This document shows positions 1-7,661 of a DNA stretch of 51,894 nt, in pieces. The notes beneath the pieces are model-generated. The model saw only the letters and a list, made by a program, of their open reading frames with translations, did not search any database and was not told the origin of the DNA. Each line of letters opens with the position of its first letter. Position 1 is the stretch's first letter. The position numbers were made by a program, and so were the translations under genes. Where the stretch lies: the NCBI GenBank assembly GCA_027620015.1, contig JAQCGH010000011.1, positions 1 to 51,894 on the forward strand, read 5' to 3'. The DNA comes from Cyanobacteriota bacterium (GTDB lineage Bacteria > Cyanobacteriota > Cyanobacteriia > PCC-6307 > Cyanobiaceae).

Positions 1-1
1 G

Positions 2-514
2 GGCGAAGGCTCGACAGATCGCTTTGATGAGCCAGAGCCGCTGCGACGCCGCATTCCCTCCCGCGGCGAAGGGGTAGATGCAGATGAGGCCGACTTTTAC
101 CGGGCACCCCGGCCCAGTAGCAGGGCAGCTATCCCGGAAAGGGCAGCCAGCCGCCGGTCAGCCCAAGAGGATTGGGCACCACGAATCTCCAGCAGGCCCA
201 GCGTCGATTTCGGTGCCCGCAGGCGCGAGCGAGATACCTCGGTAGAACCCCGACGAGGCAGCCGTCCGACAGCCTCTAATGAAGCAATGCCTCGCTCAAG
301 CCGCAGACCCACCCCCCCGGCCTCAGAAGCGCCAAGGTCCTCCACGCCAGCCGGAGTTCCCCAGGGCTCCCCAATCAGCCCCGCAACCACTCCTGGCGGC
401 AGAAGCAATCGTCCTGCCGCAAGTGATATCAGTGATGCGGACTTCAGCCCGGTTAAATCATCTGGCCGCGCCGAGCCCAGCCCCCGGGACAACAGCTCCC
501 GCTTCGACGACTGA
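2..514 (+). CDS. C-terminal part of an Arg/Pro/Ser-rich protein (5' end outside window)
   Basis: The reading frame is open from base 2 to a TGA at 512-514, so only the last ~170 residues are present. They are low-complexity and very rich in Arg, Pro, Ser and Ala, with acidic patches near the left edge (FDEPEPLRRR) and a Ser/Pro-rich end (SPRDNSSRFDD). No enzymatic motif is visible. The composition resembles the disordered basic tails that some cyanobacterial membrane or RNA-binding proteins carry, but the folded part lies outside the window and I do not identify it. The stop overlaps the probable CTG start of the next gene, suggesting translational coupling. Confidence 0.6.
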   Translation, partial: GEGSTDRFDEPEPLRRRIPSRGEGVDADEADFYRAPRPSSRAAIPERAASRRSAQEDWAPRISSRPSVDFGARRRERDTSVEPRRGSRPTASNEAMPRSSRRPTPPASEAPRSSTPAGVPQGSPISPATTPGGRSNRPAASDISDADFSPVKSSGRAEPSPRDNSSRFDD

Positions 515-1095
515 AGCTTTTCGCCGCCAATAGATTTTGTTCCCTATGGCTGCCTGCCCTGCTGCTGATAGTCCAAAGCTTTCTCATCAGCGGCTGCTCT
601 AGTGGATCGTGGCTGGCCCGTCGCAGTGCTGGTTCGGTTGGGGTTTTCAATGGCAACAGCCGTCAAGAGCCTGCCCTCAGCGGCCAGGGGCAATTTCTTG
701 CCTCAGTTGTTGATCGAGACGGCCGGGCCACCCTTTTGTTGCAGGAGCAGCCCAGTGGCCGAATCATGCCCCTGCGCCATTTCCAAAACCGCCAGCCCCA
801 TAGCTCCCCCTCCCTTAGCTGGAACGGTCGCTATGTAGCGGCGCTGGTGCAACAGGGCAACCAAAGACTGGCCCTGATCGAAGACCGAGTCAGCGGCAAC
901 CTGCACCGGCTACCCCTACCGGCGGACAACACTGCAGTGCGCCTGAGCCTGTCCCCTGAAGCACGCCAGCTGGCAGTACAAGTAACGCAGGCCGGCCAGT
1001 GGCGCGTGCAGCTGTTTGATCTGCGCAGCTTGCTGGAACCAGACCTTCCCGGCGGCACTGCCGTTCAGGGGGGCGGAGCGCAGACCTCGCCATGA
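511..1095 (+). CDS. TolB-like repeat lipoprotein, probable CTG start
   Basis: The frame encodes a lipoprotein signal sequence: basic start, hydrophobic WLPALLLIVQ stretch and a lipobox FLISGC with Cys at about residue 30. A periplasmic domain follows with repeats of the type S-L-S-x-x-G-R-Y-V-A-A-L-V and L-S-P-E-A-R-Q-L-A-V, as in TolB/WD40-like beta-propeller blades. The nearest ATG/GTG/TTG codons lie downstream of the lipobox, and starting there would remove the signal. The in-frame CTG at 511, sharing bases with the upstream TGA (CTGA), is the best start I see, giving ~194 aa. The gene ends in an ATGA overlap with a second lipoprotein of the same kind, so the two are probably co-translated and may work together in the periplasm. 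Start inferred; lipoprotein nature well supported; exact role unknown. Confidence 0.7.
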   Translation: MKLFAANRFCSLWLPALLLIVQSFLISGCSSGSWLARRSAGSVGVFNGNSRQEPALSGQGQFLASVVDRDGRATLLLQEQPSGRIMPLRHFQNRQPHSSPSLSWNGRYVAALVQQGNQRLALIEDRVSGNLHRLPLPADNTAVRLSLSPEARQLAVQVTQAGQWRVQLFDLRSLLEPDLPGGTAVQGGGAQTSP

Positions 1096-1583
1096 GGAGC
1101 TCCTTACCAAGTAGAGCCATCGCAGCAACAGCAACCGGCCTACTTCTGGGCGGTTGCATTGCCCCCATGCCGCAGCCCATAGCGCCACTTAACTCCCGGC
1201 TGGAAGCCATAGGTGTCAACCGGGATCCAGCCCTTTCAGGGCGCTGGCTGGCCCTAATCAGCGGCAGGGGCGGCCGCGAACAAGTGCTACTGCTGGATCT
1301 GGAACGCCACCAACCCATAGACCTGCCGGGACTCAACCGGGCTGATGCCCAGCCGGTGAGCGTCAGCGTCGATGCAGCAGGAGAGCGAATTGCTCTAGTG
1401 CGGCAGCTGGAGGGACGCACCGAGTTGGTGCTCTACCGGCGCTCAGCGCAGAGTCTGCAACCCATACCCATGCTCCCAAGCGGGGTTGCCCGCCAGGTGC
1501 AGCTGCAGGCAGATGGACGCCAGCTGGCTGTTGAGGTGAGCAGGGGCGGGATCTGGCAAGTGGATCTGGTGCAAATCCCGTAG
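1092..1583 (+). CDS. TolB-like repeat lipoprotein
   Basis: 163 aa. The start codon overlaps the previous stop (ATGA). The N-terminus has two Arg, a short hydrophobic stretch (AIAATATGLLLGGC) and a clear lipobox, Cys22. The remainder carries blade-like repeats: SGRWLALISGRGGREQVLLLDL, then SVSVDAAGERIALVRQLEGRTELVLY and QLQADGRQLAVEVSRGG, each resembling a TolB/WD40 beta-propeller blade. Three to four blades are too few for a full propeller, so it may pair with the product of the coupled upstream gene. Function unknown; no enzyme motif seen. Confidence 0.75.
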   Translation: MRSSLPSRAIAATATGLLLGGCIAPMPQPIAPLNSRLEAIGVNRDPALSGRWLALISGRGGREQVLLLDLERHQPIDLPGLNRADAQPVSVSVDAAGERIALVRQLEGRTELVLYRRSAQSLQPIPMLPSGVARQVQLQADGRQLAVEVSRGGIWQVDLVQIP

Positions 1584-1595
1584 AACGCCAAGCGC

Positions 1596-1796
1596 TCAGG
1601 GCACCAGGCCAGACCAGCGCAAAAACGTTTCGCCACTCAAGGTTTCAATCAGTAGCACAGCAATGAAGCCCACCATGGCAAAGCGACCGTTAACTCGCTC
1701 GGCGTAGCCGCTCCAACCAAAGGCCGGCACTTCGCCAGATGTTGCACTAGTTGCTGGACTAATTTCTGGCGCCTGGCTGGATTTTGGTTCAGGCAT
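1596..1796 (-). CDS. hli: High-light-inducible protein (Hlip, single-helix chlorophyll-binding protein)
   Basis: 66 aa with the family hallmark ERVNGRFAMVGF (residues ~33-44), in which Glu, Asn and the following Arg belong to the chlorophyll-binding signature of LHC-type helices, followed by a hydrophobic helix and a short tail. Hlips sit in the thylakoid membrane, bind chlorophyll and carotenoid, and help photosystem II assembly and photoprotection under light stress. The N-terminus is Pro/Ser-rich. It starts 15 bases after the stop of the ABC transporter gene on the same strand, so it is probably the last gene of a HIT-ABC-hli transcript. Confidence 0.93.
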   Translation of the reverse strand: MPEPKSSQAPEISPATSATSGEVPAFGWSGYAERVNGRFAMVGFIAVLLIETLSGETFLRWSGLVP

Positions 1797-1811
1797 GGAT
1801 CAGGGATAGGT

Positions 1812-3803
1812 TCAGGCGTGACGGCCCACTTCATAGCCGGCCGCGGGTAGCAAACGCCAATTGCCGCTGCCATCGAGCTCCAACACGGTTTCATGGAAGG
1901 CTGTGAGGGTTGGTCTGTGACCGACGCTCACGAAAGCCATGTCCCGCTCAGCGAGCAGAGAATAAAGGTGACTCTCAGTTGCCACATCAAGGGCGCTGGT
2001 GGCCTCATCGAGCACAACAAAACTCGGGGAATTGAGCAGCAGGCGCGCAAAGGCCAAGCGTTGCTGCTCGCCCAGGGAAAGCAAGCGCGGCCAATCCTGA
2101 ATAATTTCGAGATCTGGGTAGCGCACAACAAGCTCGGGTAGCCGCACCTGCTCCAAAACATGGCGCAGCTGCTCGTCGCTAAATCGATCTGGCTGCAGCG
2201 GATAGCAAAGCTGCTCGCGCAGGCTGCCGAGCAGCATGTATGGCTTTTGAGGGATGAATAGCAGATCTGACTCGCTGGGCCGCTCCACCCGACCAGCAGC
2301 TGGTGGCCAGAGCCCACTCACCATGCGCAGGAAGGAGGTTTTACCGCAACCCGATGGGCCCACAACCAGCAAGCGCTGATGGCGGTCAACCTCAACACTT
2401 AGATCCCTTATCAGAGTGCGGTTAGTGCGGGGTGGCACCAAGTCAACATGGCTGAGCAGAATCGAATTACTGCTGATCCCAGTTCTCTTGGCAACCAACT
2501 GGGCTTCGAGTTCAGCGGCTTCGATGCCTATTGAATCAACCTTGCTTTGGAAACCCTCTAACCGGCTGATCGAAGCGGAGAAGGCCGCAAGCCGGTCAAC
2601 GTTATTAACAATATAACTAACTGAAGAGAAGACCATGCTGAAGGCAAACCCGGCCTGACCAAACACCCCAAAATCAACACCCTTAGCGAAGTAAATTGGA
2701 GCTATGACCAGCCAAGGCAGGAAGCGCGAAAAATAATCATAGGAGCGCTGAATTACACTAATTAATGCCTCCCATATGATCAGGCGATCATAGTTTTGAA
2801 TCGCCCCGTCCAATCGCCTGCCTGCCTCGCGGCCCTCCTGTTGCTCGCCGCGATAAAAAGCAATTGATTCCGCATTATCGCGAATGTGAACCAACCCATA
2901 GCGGAAATCAGCCTCCAACTTTAGCTGTAGGTAGTTTAGATTCACTAGTTTACGGCTGGCGAATACAACCAAACTAGTACCTCCCACAGAATAGGCAAGC
3001 AGCACTAAAGCTAACTTATCACTAATAGTCCACAATACTATTATAAAGCTAACAAAAGTGAGTAGGGCTGAGATTATCTCGACAGTGACATTAAGACTGG
3101 TGCCAGTAAAACTGGCTACATCCTGCGAAATCCGCTGATCAGGATTATCAATCTCCTCAACGGAATCATCATTTGGATTGAGAACATAATAAGCACGATT
3201 TGAAAGATATCTGCTAAGCAGGCGGCCGCTAAGCCACTCGCGCCATAGGAGTCCTAGCTTAGGTATTAAATAACTCTGAATCGCTCTGATTGGAAGAGCT
3301 ATAACCAAGCAAAAGGCATAGATTGCAACAATTTTCCAAAACTCGTCAGCCCTGTAGCCAACTAGCGCATTTTCAATATTGCGGGCTACATAGCTAATTC
3401 CAACATTTATGCCATTAATAACCAGAATCAGCAGAGTGATCACTGCCAATAACAGCCAGGGCAACCAGCGACCATGACGCAACTTGCCTCGGAATGCCAC
3501 AAAACAGCTCAGCCCACCGACCAGCAGCGCCATCACCAGCGGCCCGATTGGACTGTTCCAAATTGCTGTCACCTGCTCCGGCACACCAGGCAGGAAACGG
3601 CTACGCAACTCGGGAATTAAGGCGCCGGTCAGAGCCAAAACCCCAGTAAGCAGCAACAAGGTGCTGCCTACTACTACCGCAAGCAACGCCACAACCAGCA
3701 GCAAGAACTGCCAGCTCTTGGTGTCGTCTACTGGCAGGAAATAGGGCTGGGCTAGGCGCTGCAACTTCGCCAGTTGACCGCGAAGAGCCTTGAAAGGGTT
3801 CAT
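1812..3803 (-). CDS. ABC transporter with fused permease and ATPase (SbmA/BacA/ABCD type)
   Basis: 663 aa. The N-terminal ~440 residues form a membrane domain with hydrophobic segments near 32-63, 85-103, 115-140, 157-178 and further on, of the ABC_membrane_2 type. The C-terminal ATPase has Walker A GPSGCGKTS (482-490), signature LSLGEQQR (~575), Walker B FVVLDEATSALD (595-606) and an H-loop His at ~629. Relatives (YddA, SbmA/BacA, Rv1819c, peroxisomal ABCD proteins) move peptides, cobalamin or fatty-acyl compounds; the substrate here cannot be told. Half-transporters of this type work as homodimers in the cytoplasmic or thylakoid membrane. The gene lies 38 bases downstream of the HIT gene and 15 bases upstream of hli. 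Bases 2600-3450 are noticeably more AT-rich than the neighbours, but the frame is intact. Confidence 0.88.
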   Translation of the reverse strand: MNPFKALRGQLAKLQRLAQPYFLPVDDTKSWQFLLLVVALLAVVVGSTLLLLTGVLALTGALIPELRSRFLPGVPEQVTAIWNSPIGPLVMALLVGGLSCFVAFRGKLRHGRWLPWLLLAVITLLILVINGINVGISYVARNIENALVGYRADEFWKIVAIYAFCLVIALPIRAIQSYLIPKLGLLWREWLSGRLLSRYLSNRAYYVLNPNDDSVEEIDNPDQRISQDVASFTGTSLNVTVEIISALLTFVSFIIVLWTISDKLALVLLAYSVGGTSLVVFASRKLVNLNYLQLKLEADFRYGLVHIRDNAESIAFYRGEQQEGREAGRRLDGAIQNYDRLIIWEALISVIQRSYDYFSRFLPWLVIAPIYFAKGVDFGVFGQAGFAFSMVFSSVSYIVNNVDRLAAFSASISRLEGFQSKVDSIGIEAAELEAQLVAKRTGISSNSILLSHVDLVPPRTNRTLIRDLSVEVDRHQRLLVVGPSGCGKTSFLRMVSGLWPPAAGRVERPSESDLLFIPQKPYMLLGSLREQLCYPLQPDRFSDEQLRHVLEQVRLPELVVRYPDLEIIQDWPRLLSLGEQQRLAFARLLLNSPSFVVLDEATSALDVATESHLYSLLAERDMAFVSVGHRPTLTAFHETVLELDGSGNWRLLPAAGYEVGRHA

Positions 3804-3841
3804 AGGGCAGGTCGGATCAAGTCATTGTTGCTCGCCAGCGG

Positions 3842-4183
3842 TCAGCCCGGGGGCCAGGCCAGCGGACGCCCACCAAGCACATGCACATGCAGGTGAAACA
3901 CGGTCTGGCCCGCATCCGCGCCGCTGTTAATAACCGTGCGGAAAGACTCCAGCCCCTCCTGACGGGCCACCTGGGCGGCTACGAGCAAAAGGTGGCCTAG
4001 CAGCGCCTCGTGACCTTCGGTGACATCAGCAAGCTGGGCAATCGGCTGGCGTGGAATCACCAGCACGTGCACCGGAGCCTGGGGCATCACGTCGCGGAAA
4101 GCAAGGCAATGCTGATCGCTGTACACCTGGTCACAGGGGATCTCACCGCGGAGGATGCGCCCAAAGATCGTGTCTTGGCTCAC
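3842..4183 (-). CDS. HIT-family nucleotide hydrolase (HinT-like)
   Basis: 113 aa, the usual length. The histidine triad HLHVHVLGG is close to the C-terminus (~residues 96-104), and the N-terminal TIFGRILRGEIPCDQVY with FRDVMPQAPVHVLVIPR is typical of HinT proteins. These are homodimeric purine nucleoside phosphoramidase/AMP-lysine hydrolases of the cytoplasm. First gene of the minus-strand group with the ABC transporter and hli. Its start lies 57 bases from the yifB start on the other strand, so that short space must carry divergent promoters. Confidence 0.93.
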   Translation of the reverse strand: MSQDTIFGRILRGEIPCDQVYSDQHCLAFRDVMPQAPVHVLVIPRQPIAQLADVTEGHEALLGHLLLVAAQVARQEGLESFRTVINSGADAGQTVFHLHVHVLGGRPLAWPPG

Positions 4184-4239
4184 AAAGGCAACTGGGGTGG
4201 GACAGGGGTGGCACTAACGGTGTAGTGGCCCATGGCGTG

Positions 4240-5799
4240 ATGTTGGCACGGTGCAAGACGGCTGCCCTGCAGGGTCTTGAGGCCAGGCCAGTGCTAGTGG
4301 AGGTAGATCTGGCTCCTGGCTTGCCTGGCCTGCAGCTAGTGGGTCTGGCCGATGCGGCGGTGCAGGAAGCCCGGGAACGGGTGCGCTCGGCCATACGCCA
4401 CAGCAACTTGAAGGTGCCGCTAACGCGGGTGGTGGTGAATCTGGCCCCCGCCGATTTGCGTAAGGAGGGGCCGGCCTTTGACTTGCCGATTGCCCTTGGC
4501 TTGGTGGTGGCCAGTGGCCAGCTTGACGCCGCCAGCAACAACGAGGTTTGGAGCGCCGGCGAACTTGGGTTGGACGGCAGCTTGCGGCCAATCCGGGGGG
4601 TGCTGACGATTGCGATTGCGGCCCGGAACCATGGCGCCCGAGCCCTGGTCGTGCCCCAGGCCAATGCCTGGGAGGCCGCATTAGTAGAGGGCCTGCGGGT
4701 ATGGGGGGCCTCCGATCTCGGCCAGGCCTTATGGCAGCTAAGGCATCCGCAGACCCGTCCGGCCCAAGCCGCCAAAACCATTCCACAAGCCAACTTGCTG
4801 GTAACCGCCAAGCACGCCGCTGAAGATCTTGCCGACGTCAAAGGTCAGCCCCACGGGCGCCGGGCCCTGGAGATCGCCGCGGCCGGAGGCCACCACCTGC
4901 TGCTTTGCGGCCCTCCCGGCAGCGGAAAAACAATGCTGGCCCAGCGGCTGGCGGGGCTGCTACCCCCGCTCAATCGGGCGGAGGCTCTTGAACTCACAGC
5001 CGTCCACTCGGTGGCAGGCCTGCTGGACAGCAGCCAGGGATTACTGCAAACCCGCCCCTTTCGCAGCCCTCATCACAGCTGCTCCGGGCCTGGGTTAATC
5101 GGTGGGGGTGGCCAACCCAGACCAGGGGAGCTGACCCTGGCCCACCACGGAGTGCTGTTTCTCGATGAACTAGCCGAATTTCGCCGATCCGTGCTCGACC
5201 AATTGCGCCAACCCCTAGAGGACGGCGAGGTTTGGATTCACCGCGCCCGCCAGCGAACCCGCTTCCCCTGCCGCATCACTCTGGTGGCCGCGGCCAATCC
5301 CTGCCCGTGCGGCTGGTTTGGCGATCCAGAGCGCAGCTGCAGCTGTGGGGAAGGCCAGCGGAGGTGCTACTGGGGCCGATTATCGGGCCCACTCCTGGAT
5401 CGAATTGATTTGCAGGTAGTGATGCGCAGGCCATCAAGCGCGGCCCTAACCGCGCCGTTTCGAGCTCAAGTCAGCAGGCCGACCGGCGAGGAATCGAGCG
5501 CTGAGGTGCGAGCAAGAGTCCGCCGAGCCCGCGCCCACATGGCTGCCCGCAATCCCGGGGGTTGCTGCAACAGCCTCATCCCCGGAGGTCAACTACAGCG
5601 AATGCTTCGACTCGAAGGCGAGGCCTTGGATCTATGGGAGGCTTCAATTCAACATCGGCAATTAAGTGCCCGAGCTGGAGCCAGGCTGCTGCGGGTTGCC
5701 CAAACGATCGCTGACTTAAACGATCAAAAAAGCATTGGCGCAACTGCGATTGCCGAAGCCCTCACCTACCGGTCGTTTGATCAAGGAGTGTCTAGCTAA
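4240..5799 (+). CDS. YifB/ComM-family Mg-chelatase-like AAA+ ATPase
   Basis: 519 aa from the ATG at 4240. The open frame continues upstream to 4051, but that part runs antisense through the HIT gene and has no family similarity, so ATG 4240 (MLARCKTAAL) is chosen. N-terminal Lon-protease-like fold (residues ~15-170, e.g. VNLAPADLRKEGPAFDLPIA), then the AAA+ core with Walker A GPPGSGKT (224-231), Walker B VLFLDE (~305-310), sensor AANPCPCGWFGDP and a Cys cluster that may bind zinc. ComM promotes branch migration during integration of incoming DNA in naturally competent bacteria. The C-terminal ~90 residues form the Mg_chelatase_C helical region. Convergent with rpsU, 21 bases apart. Confidence 0.9.
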   Translation: MLARCKTAALQGLEARPVLVEVDLAPGLPGLQLVGLADAAVQEARERVRSAIRHSNLKVPLTRVVVNLAPADLRKEGPAFDLPIALGLVVASGQLDAASNNEVWSAGELGLDGSLRPIRGVLTIAIAARNHGARALVVPQANAWEAALVEGLRVWGASDLGQALWQLRHPQTRPAQAAKTIPQANLLVTAKHAAEDLADVKGQPHGRRALEIAAAGGHHLLLCGPPGSGKTMLAQRLAGLLPPLNRAEALELTAVHSVAGLLDSSQGLLQTRPFRSPHHSCSGPGLIGGGGQPRPGELTLAHHGVLFLDELAEFRRSVLDQLRQPLEDGEVWIHRARQRTRFPCRITLVAAANPCPCGWFGDPERSCSCGEGQRRCYWGRLSGPLLDRIDLQVVMRRPSSAALTAPFRAQVSRPTGEESSAEVRARVRRARAHMAARNPGGCCNSLIPGGQLQRMLRLEGEALDLWEASIQHRQLSARAGARLLRVAQTIADLNDQKSIGATAIAEALTYRSFDQGVSS

Positions 5800-5820
5800 G
5801 CGGGAAACCAGATAAATAGA

Positions 5821-5991
5821 TCAACGGCGGCGGCGGCGCTGCTGGGCCTTGCGCTTGTACTTCTCCACCGGTGTCTCGTGGTGGCGCAGGCGCTTGAGGT
5901 CAGCAAAAATGCCCGCCTTAGAAACCTGGCGTTTGAAGCGGCGCAGGGCCGATTCAACCCCTTCGTTTTCGCCGACGGTGACCTGGGTCAT
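5821..5991 (-). CDS. rpsU: 30S ribosomal protein S21
   Basis: 56 aa: starts [20 protein letters not shown], continues with [18 protein letters not shown], then a run ending [10 protein letters not shown]-like basic tail. This matches bS21 over its full length, with the basic C-terminus that contacts 16S rRNA near the anti-Shine-Dalgarno region. The gene is short and easily missed. It is convergent with yifB and lies just downstream of the DUF3747 gene, with ~70 bases between its start and that gene's stop. Confidence 0.95.
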   Translation of the reverse strand: MTQVTVGENEGVESALRRFKRQVSKAGIFADLKRLRHHETPVEKYKRKAQQRRRRR

Positions 5992-6062
5992 GAAGAGCTT
6001 CTTTGCCCAAAGAGTTTCTCAATGTAGCAACTGCTATTCCAGGCTTACCACCTGCTTCCAGG

Positions 6063-6701
6063 TCAACGCTCGATGCCAGAGGCGCCTGAAGAGGGAATGG
6101 GCGCCACTACCGGTAGCTCAGGCTGGATCGCAGCCTCAGGCCAGGCATCACGAAATAAATAAAGATGGCCCAGATTTCGACCTCCGTAGACCCGGCGCTT
6201 TAGCTGCCAGCCCGGTTCAAGTACCAACTGCAGGTAGCCAGATCCTGGCCCCTGGGTGCGAGCGACCAGCATTTCAGGGCCCGCCCCAGCCTTGGTGGGC
6301 ACCGCGAGCAGCACGTTGTCTCCGCTCTGACGCAGCACCGTTAGCCGATAACTTGTGGCCAGATCTGCACCGCCCACACGCACTGAGTAGCCATTCGCAT
6401 CGATGAAGCGGCTGCAAATGCCGCTGAAATCAAAGTTTGCAAGCAGGGGGTCCACTGGAGCTGGTGAGCCAGGGCCTATGGCAAAGCAGGGCTGGGTCGG
6501 CTTTACCTGCTCGTAGATGTTGAGTTGAGCGCGCACGCCGTCTCCGATGGGCGCTGCCACCAGCACAAAACGCTCCTGGCTGAGACCAGCAGCTTCAAAC
6601 AGGGCGCTGGCCGTAGCTGGGGTTGCACCAGAGCCCAATGCAGTGACGAAAGCTCCAAGTGCCAGGGGGAGGCAATTGGCACACAGTTGGGGCAATCGCA
6701 T
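6063..6701 (-). CDS. Exported DUF3747-domain protein
   Basis: 212 aa from the ATG at 6701. The frame is open further up (other starts at 6740 and 6830), but ATG 6701 gives a clean signal peptide: MRLPQLCAN, hydrophobic CLPLALGAFVTALG, then an Ala-rich cleavage region (ATPATASA). The mature part has the features of the cyanobacterial DUF3747 family: LFEAAGLSQERFVLVAAPIG, PLLANFDFSGICSRFIDANG, DANGYSVRVGG, and LEPGWQLKRRVYGGRNLGHL near the end. Probably periplasmic or outer-membrane associated; the family function is unknown. The C-terminus has a Pro-rich tail. Followed downstream by rpsU. Confidence 0.8.
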   Translation of the reverse strand: MRLPQLCANCLPLALGAFVTALGSGATPATASALFEAAGLSQERFVLVAAPIGDGVRAQLNIYEQVKPTQPCFAIGPGSPAPVDPLLANFDFSGICSRFIDANGYSVRVGGADLATSYRLTVLRQSGDNVLLAVPTKAGAGPEMLVARTQGPGSGYLQLVLEPGWQLKRRVYGGRNLGHLYLFRDAWPEAAIQPELPVVAPIPSSGASGIER

Positions 6702-6754
6702 CACGAAATGAGCAAGAAACGTTTGTGTAATCGTATGCATTGAGTCCGGCTTGG

Positions 6755-6952
6755 CTAGGCAGGCTTGTTGATACGGATGGCTACCAAAAGAGCACCAATC
6801 GTGCCGGGCATGCTCAGGCCAAGAATCCAACGAGTGGTCTGAAGTCCAAGGTCGGGATCGCCATAGGCCAGCTCAAACACTGAGCCCGTAGAAGCGATGC
6901 CCAGCAGGCAAGCCAGGGCCAGAAACAAGCCAGCCAGGGGTTTCATGGGCAT
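6755..6952 (-). CDS. Small membrane protein, two predicted helices
   Basis: 65 aa, or 63 from the second ATG at 6946. Two hydrophobic segments, PLAGLFLALACLLGIAST and WILGLSMPGTIGALLVAI, are separated by a short loop containing YGDPDLG. Nothing enzymatic is visible and I do not recognise a named family, although small two-helix proteins of this type are common in picocyanobacteria. It lies 45 bases downstream of def on the same strand and 53 bases upstream of the chosen start of the DUF3747 gene, so all three may share a transcript. Confidence 0.65.
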   Translation of the reverse strand: MPMKPLAGLFLALACLLGIASTGSVFELAYGDPDLGLQTTRWILGLSMPGTIGALLVAIRINKPA

Positions 6953-6997
6953 GGAGAGGAGAGATCAGACGAAGCAAAACTGGATGGAGAGCAGAAA

Positions 6998-7582
6998 TCA
7001 GCGAATAGAAAGGACATCTGCCCTTCGAAAGCCCTTTTCCAGCAGACCTTCGTTGAGGCTGAGCTCATCGGTGACCCGGTCGACGAAAAGCACACCTTCA
7101 AGGTGGTCCATCTCGTGCTGAATGCAGCGGGCCAGTAGGCCATCAGCCTTGACCTTTTGGGGGCGGCCCATCTCATCGCGGTAGCTGACCTCGACTGTGG
7201 CCGGGCGCACCACATTTAGATAGACACCAGGAATGCTGAGGCAACCTTCCTCGTAGGTCTCGATTGCAGCGCCGAAGCAAACAATCTCAGGATTGATCAA
7301 AACCATTGCGGCCGCGGCAGCGTTCTCGGGGTCCAGATCAATCACCAGCAACTGCTTGTGCACTCCCACCTGGGGTGCCGCCAAACCGATGCCCTTAGCC
7401 GCGTACATGCTGCGCAGCATGTCTCGCGCCAGATCTCGCACGCTCTCATCAACCTTGCTGATCCGCTTGGCAGGGGCACGCAACGCCTCGTCGCCAAGAG
7501 TATGGATAGTGAGGTGTGGCTCCTCAAGAGGATCCTTCGACACTTGAACGCCGCGGCTGGCCTGAACGGCGGACCGTGCCAT
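6998..7582 (-). CDS. def: Peptide deformylase
   Basis: 194 aa from ATG 7582; a TTG at 7615 would add 11 unconserved residues. All three signature motifs are present: GIGLAAPQ (64-71), EEGCLSIPG with metal-binding Cys114, and QHEMDH (155-160) with metal ligands His156 and His160 and catalytic Glu157. It removes the formyl group from nascent proteins in the cytoplasm using Fe2+ or Zn2+. The ~20-residue N-terminal extension before the conserved HTLGDEALR is common in cyanobacterial and organellar type 1B enzymes. Divergent from the S9 peptidase gene across an 79-base region with a palindrome. Confidence 0.96.
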   Translation of the reverse strand: MARSAVQASRGVQVSKDPLEEPHLTIHTLGDEALRAPAKRISKVDESVRDLARDMLRSMYAAKGIGLAAPQVGVHKQLLVIDLDPENAAAAAMVLINPEIVCFGAAIETYEEGCLSIPGVYLNVVRPATVEVSYRDEMGRPQKVKADGLLARCIQHEMDHLEGVLFVDRVTDELSLNEGLLEKGFRRADVLSIR

Positions 7583-7630
7583 CTGGGCAAAGCTGCCGGC
7601 TGAACTGCGGGCCAACGCGATACTTGATCG

Positions 7631-7653
7631 AACGACGTCGACTTTAAGTCGTT
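7631..7653. repeat. Palindromic element in the def/S9 peptidase divergent promoter region
   Basis: AACGAC (7631-7636) is the inverse of GTCGTT (7648-7653); nested inside is CGACT-TTA-AGTCG (7639-7651). The two pairings share bases, so they are alternative symmetries. It sits in the short gap between two divergently transcribed genes, where an operator would be expected, but no regulator is identified. Confidence 0.35.
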
Positions 7654-7661
7654 ATCCCCCG

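Noticed and set aside
4051-4239. Upstream extension of the yifB frame
   Set aside because: Runs antisense through the HIT gene and is not part of the family; ATG 4240 fits the conserved N-terminus.
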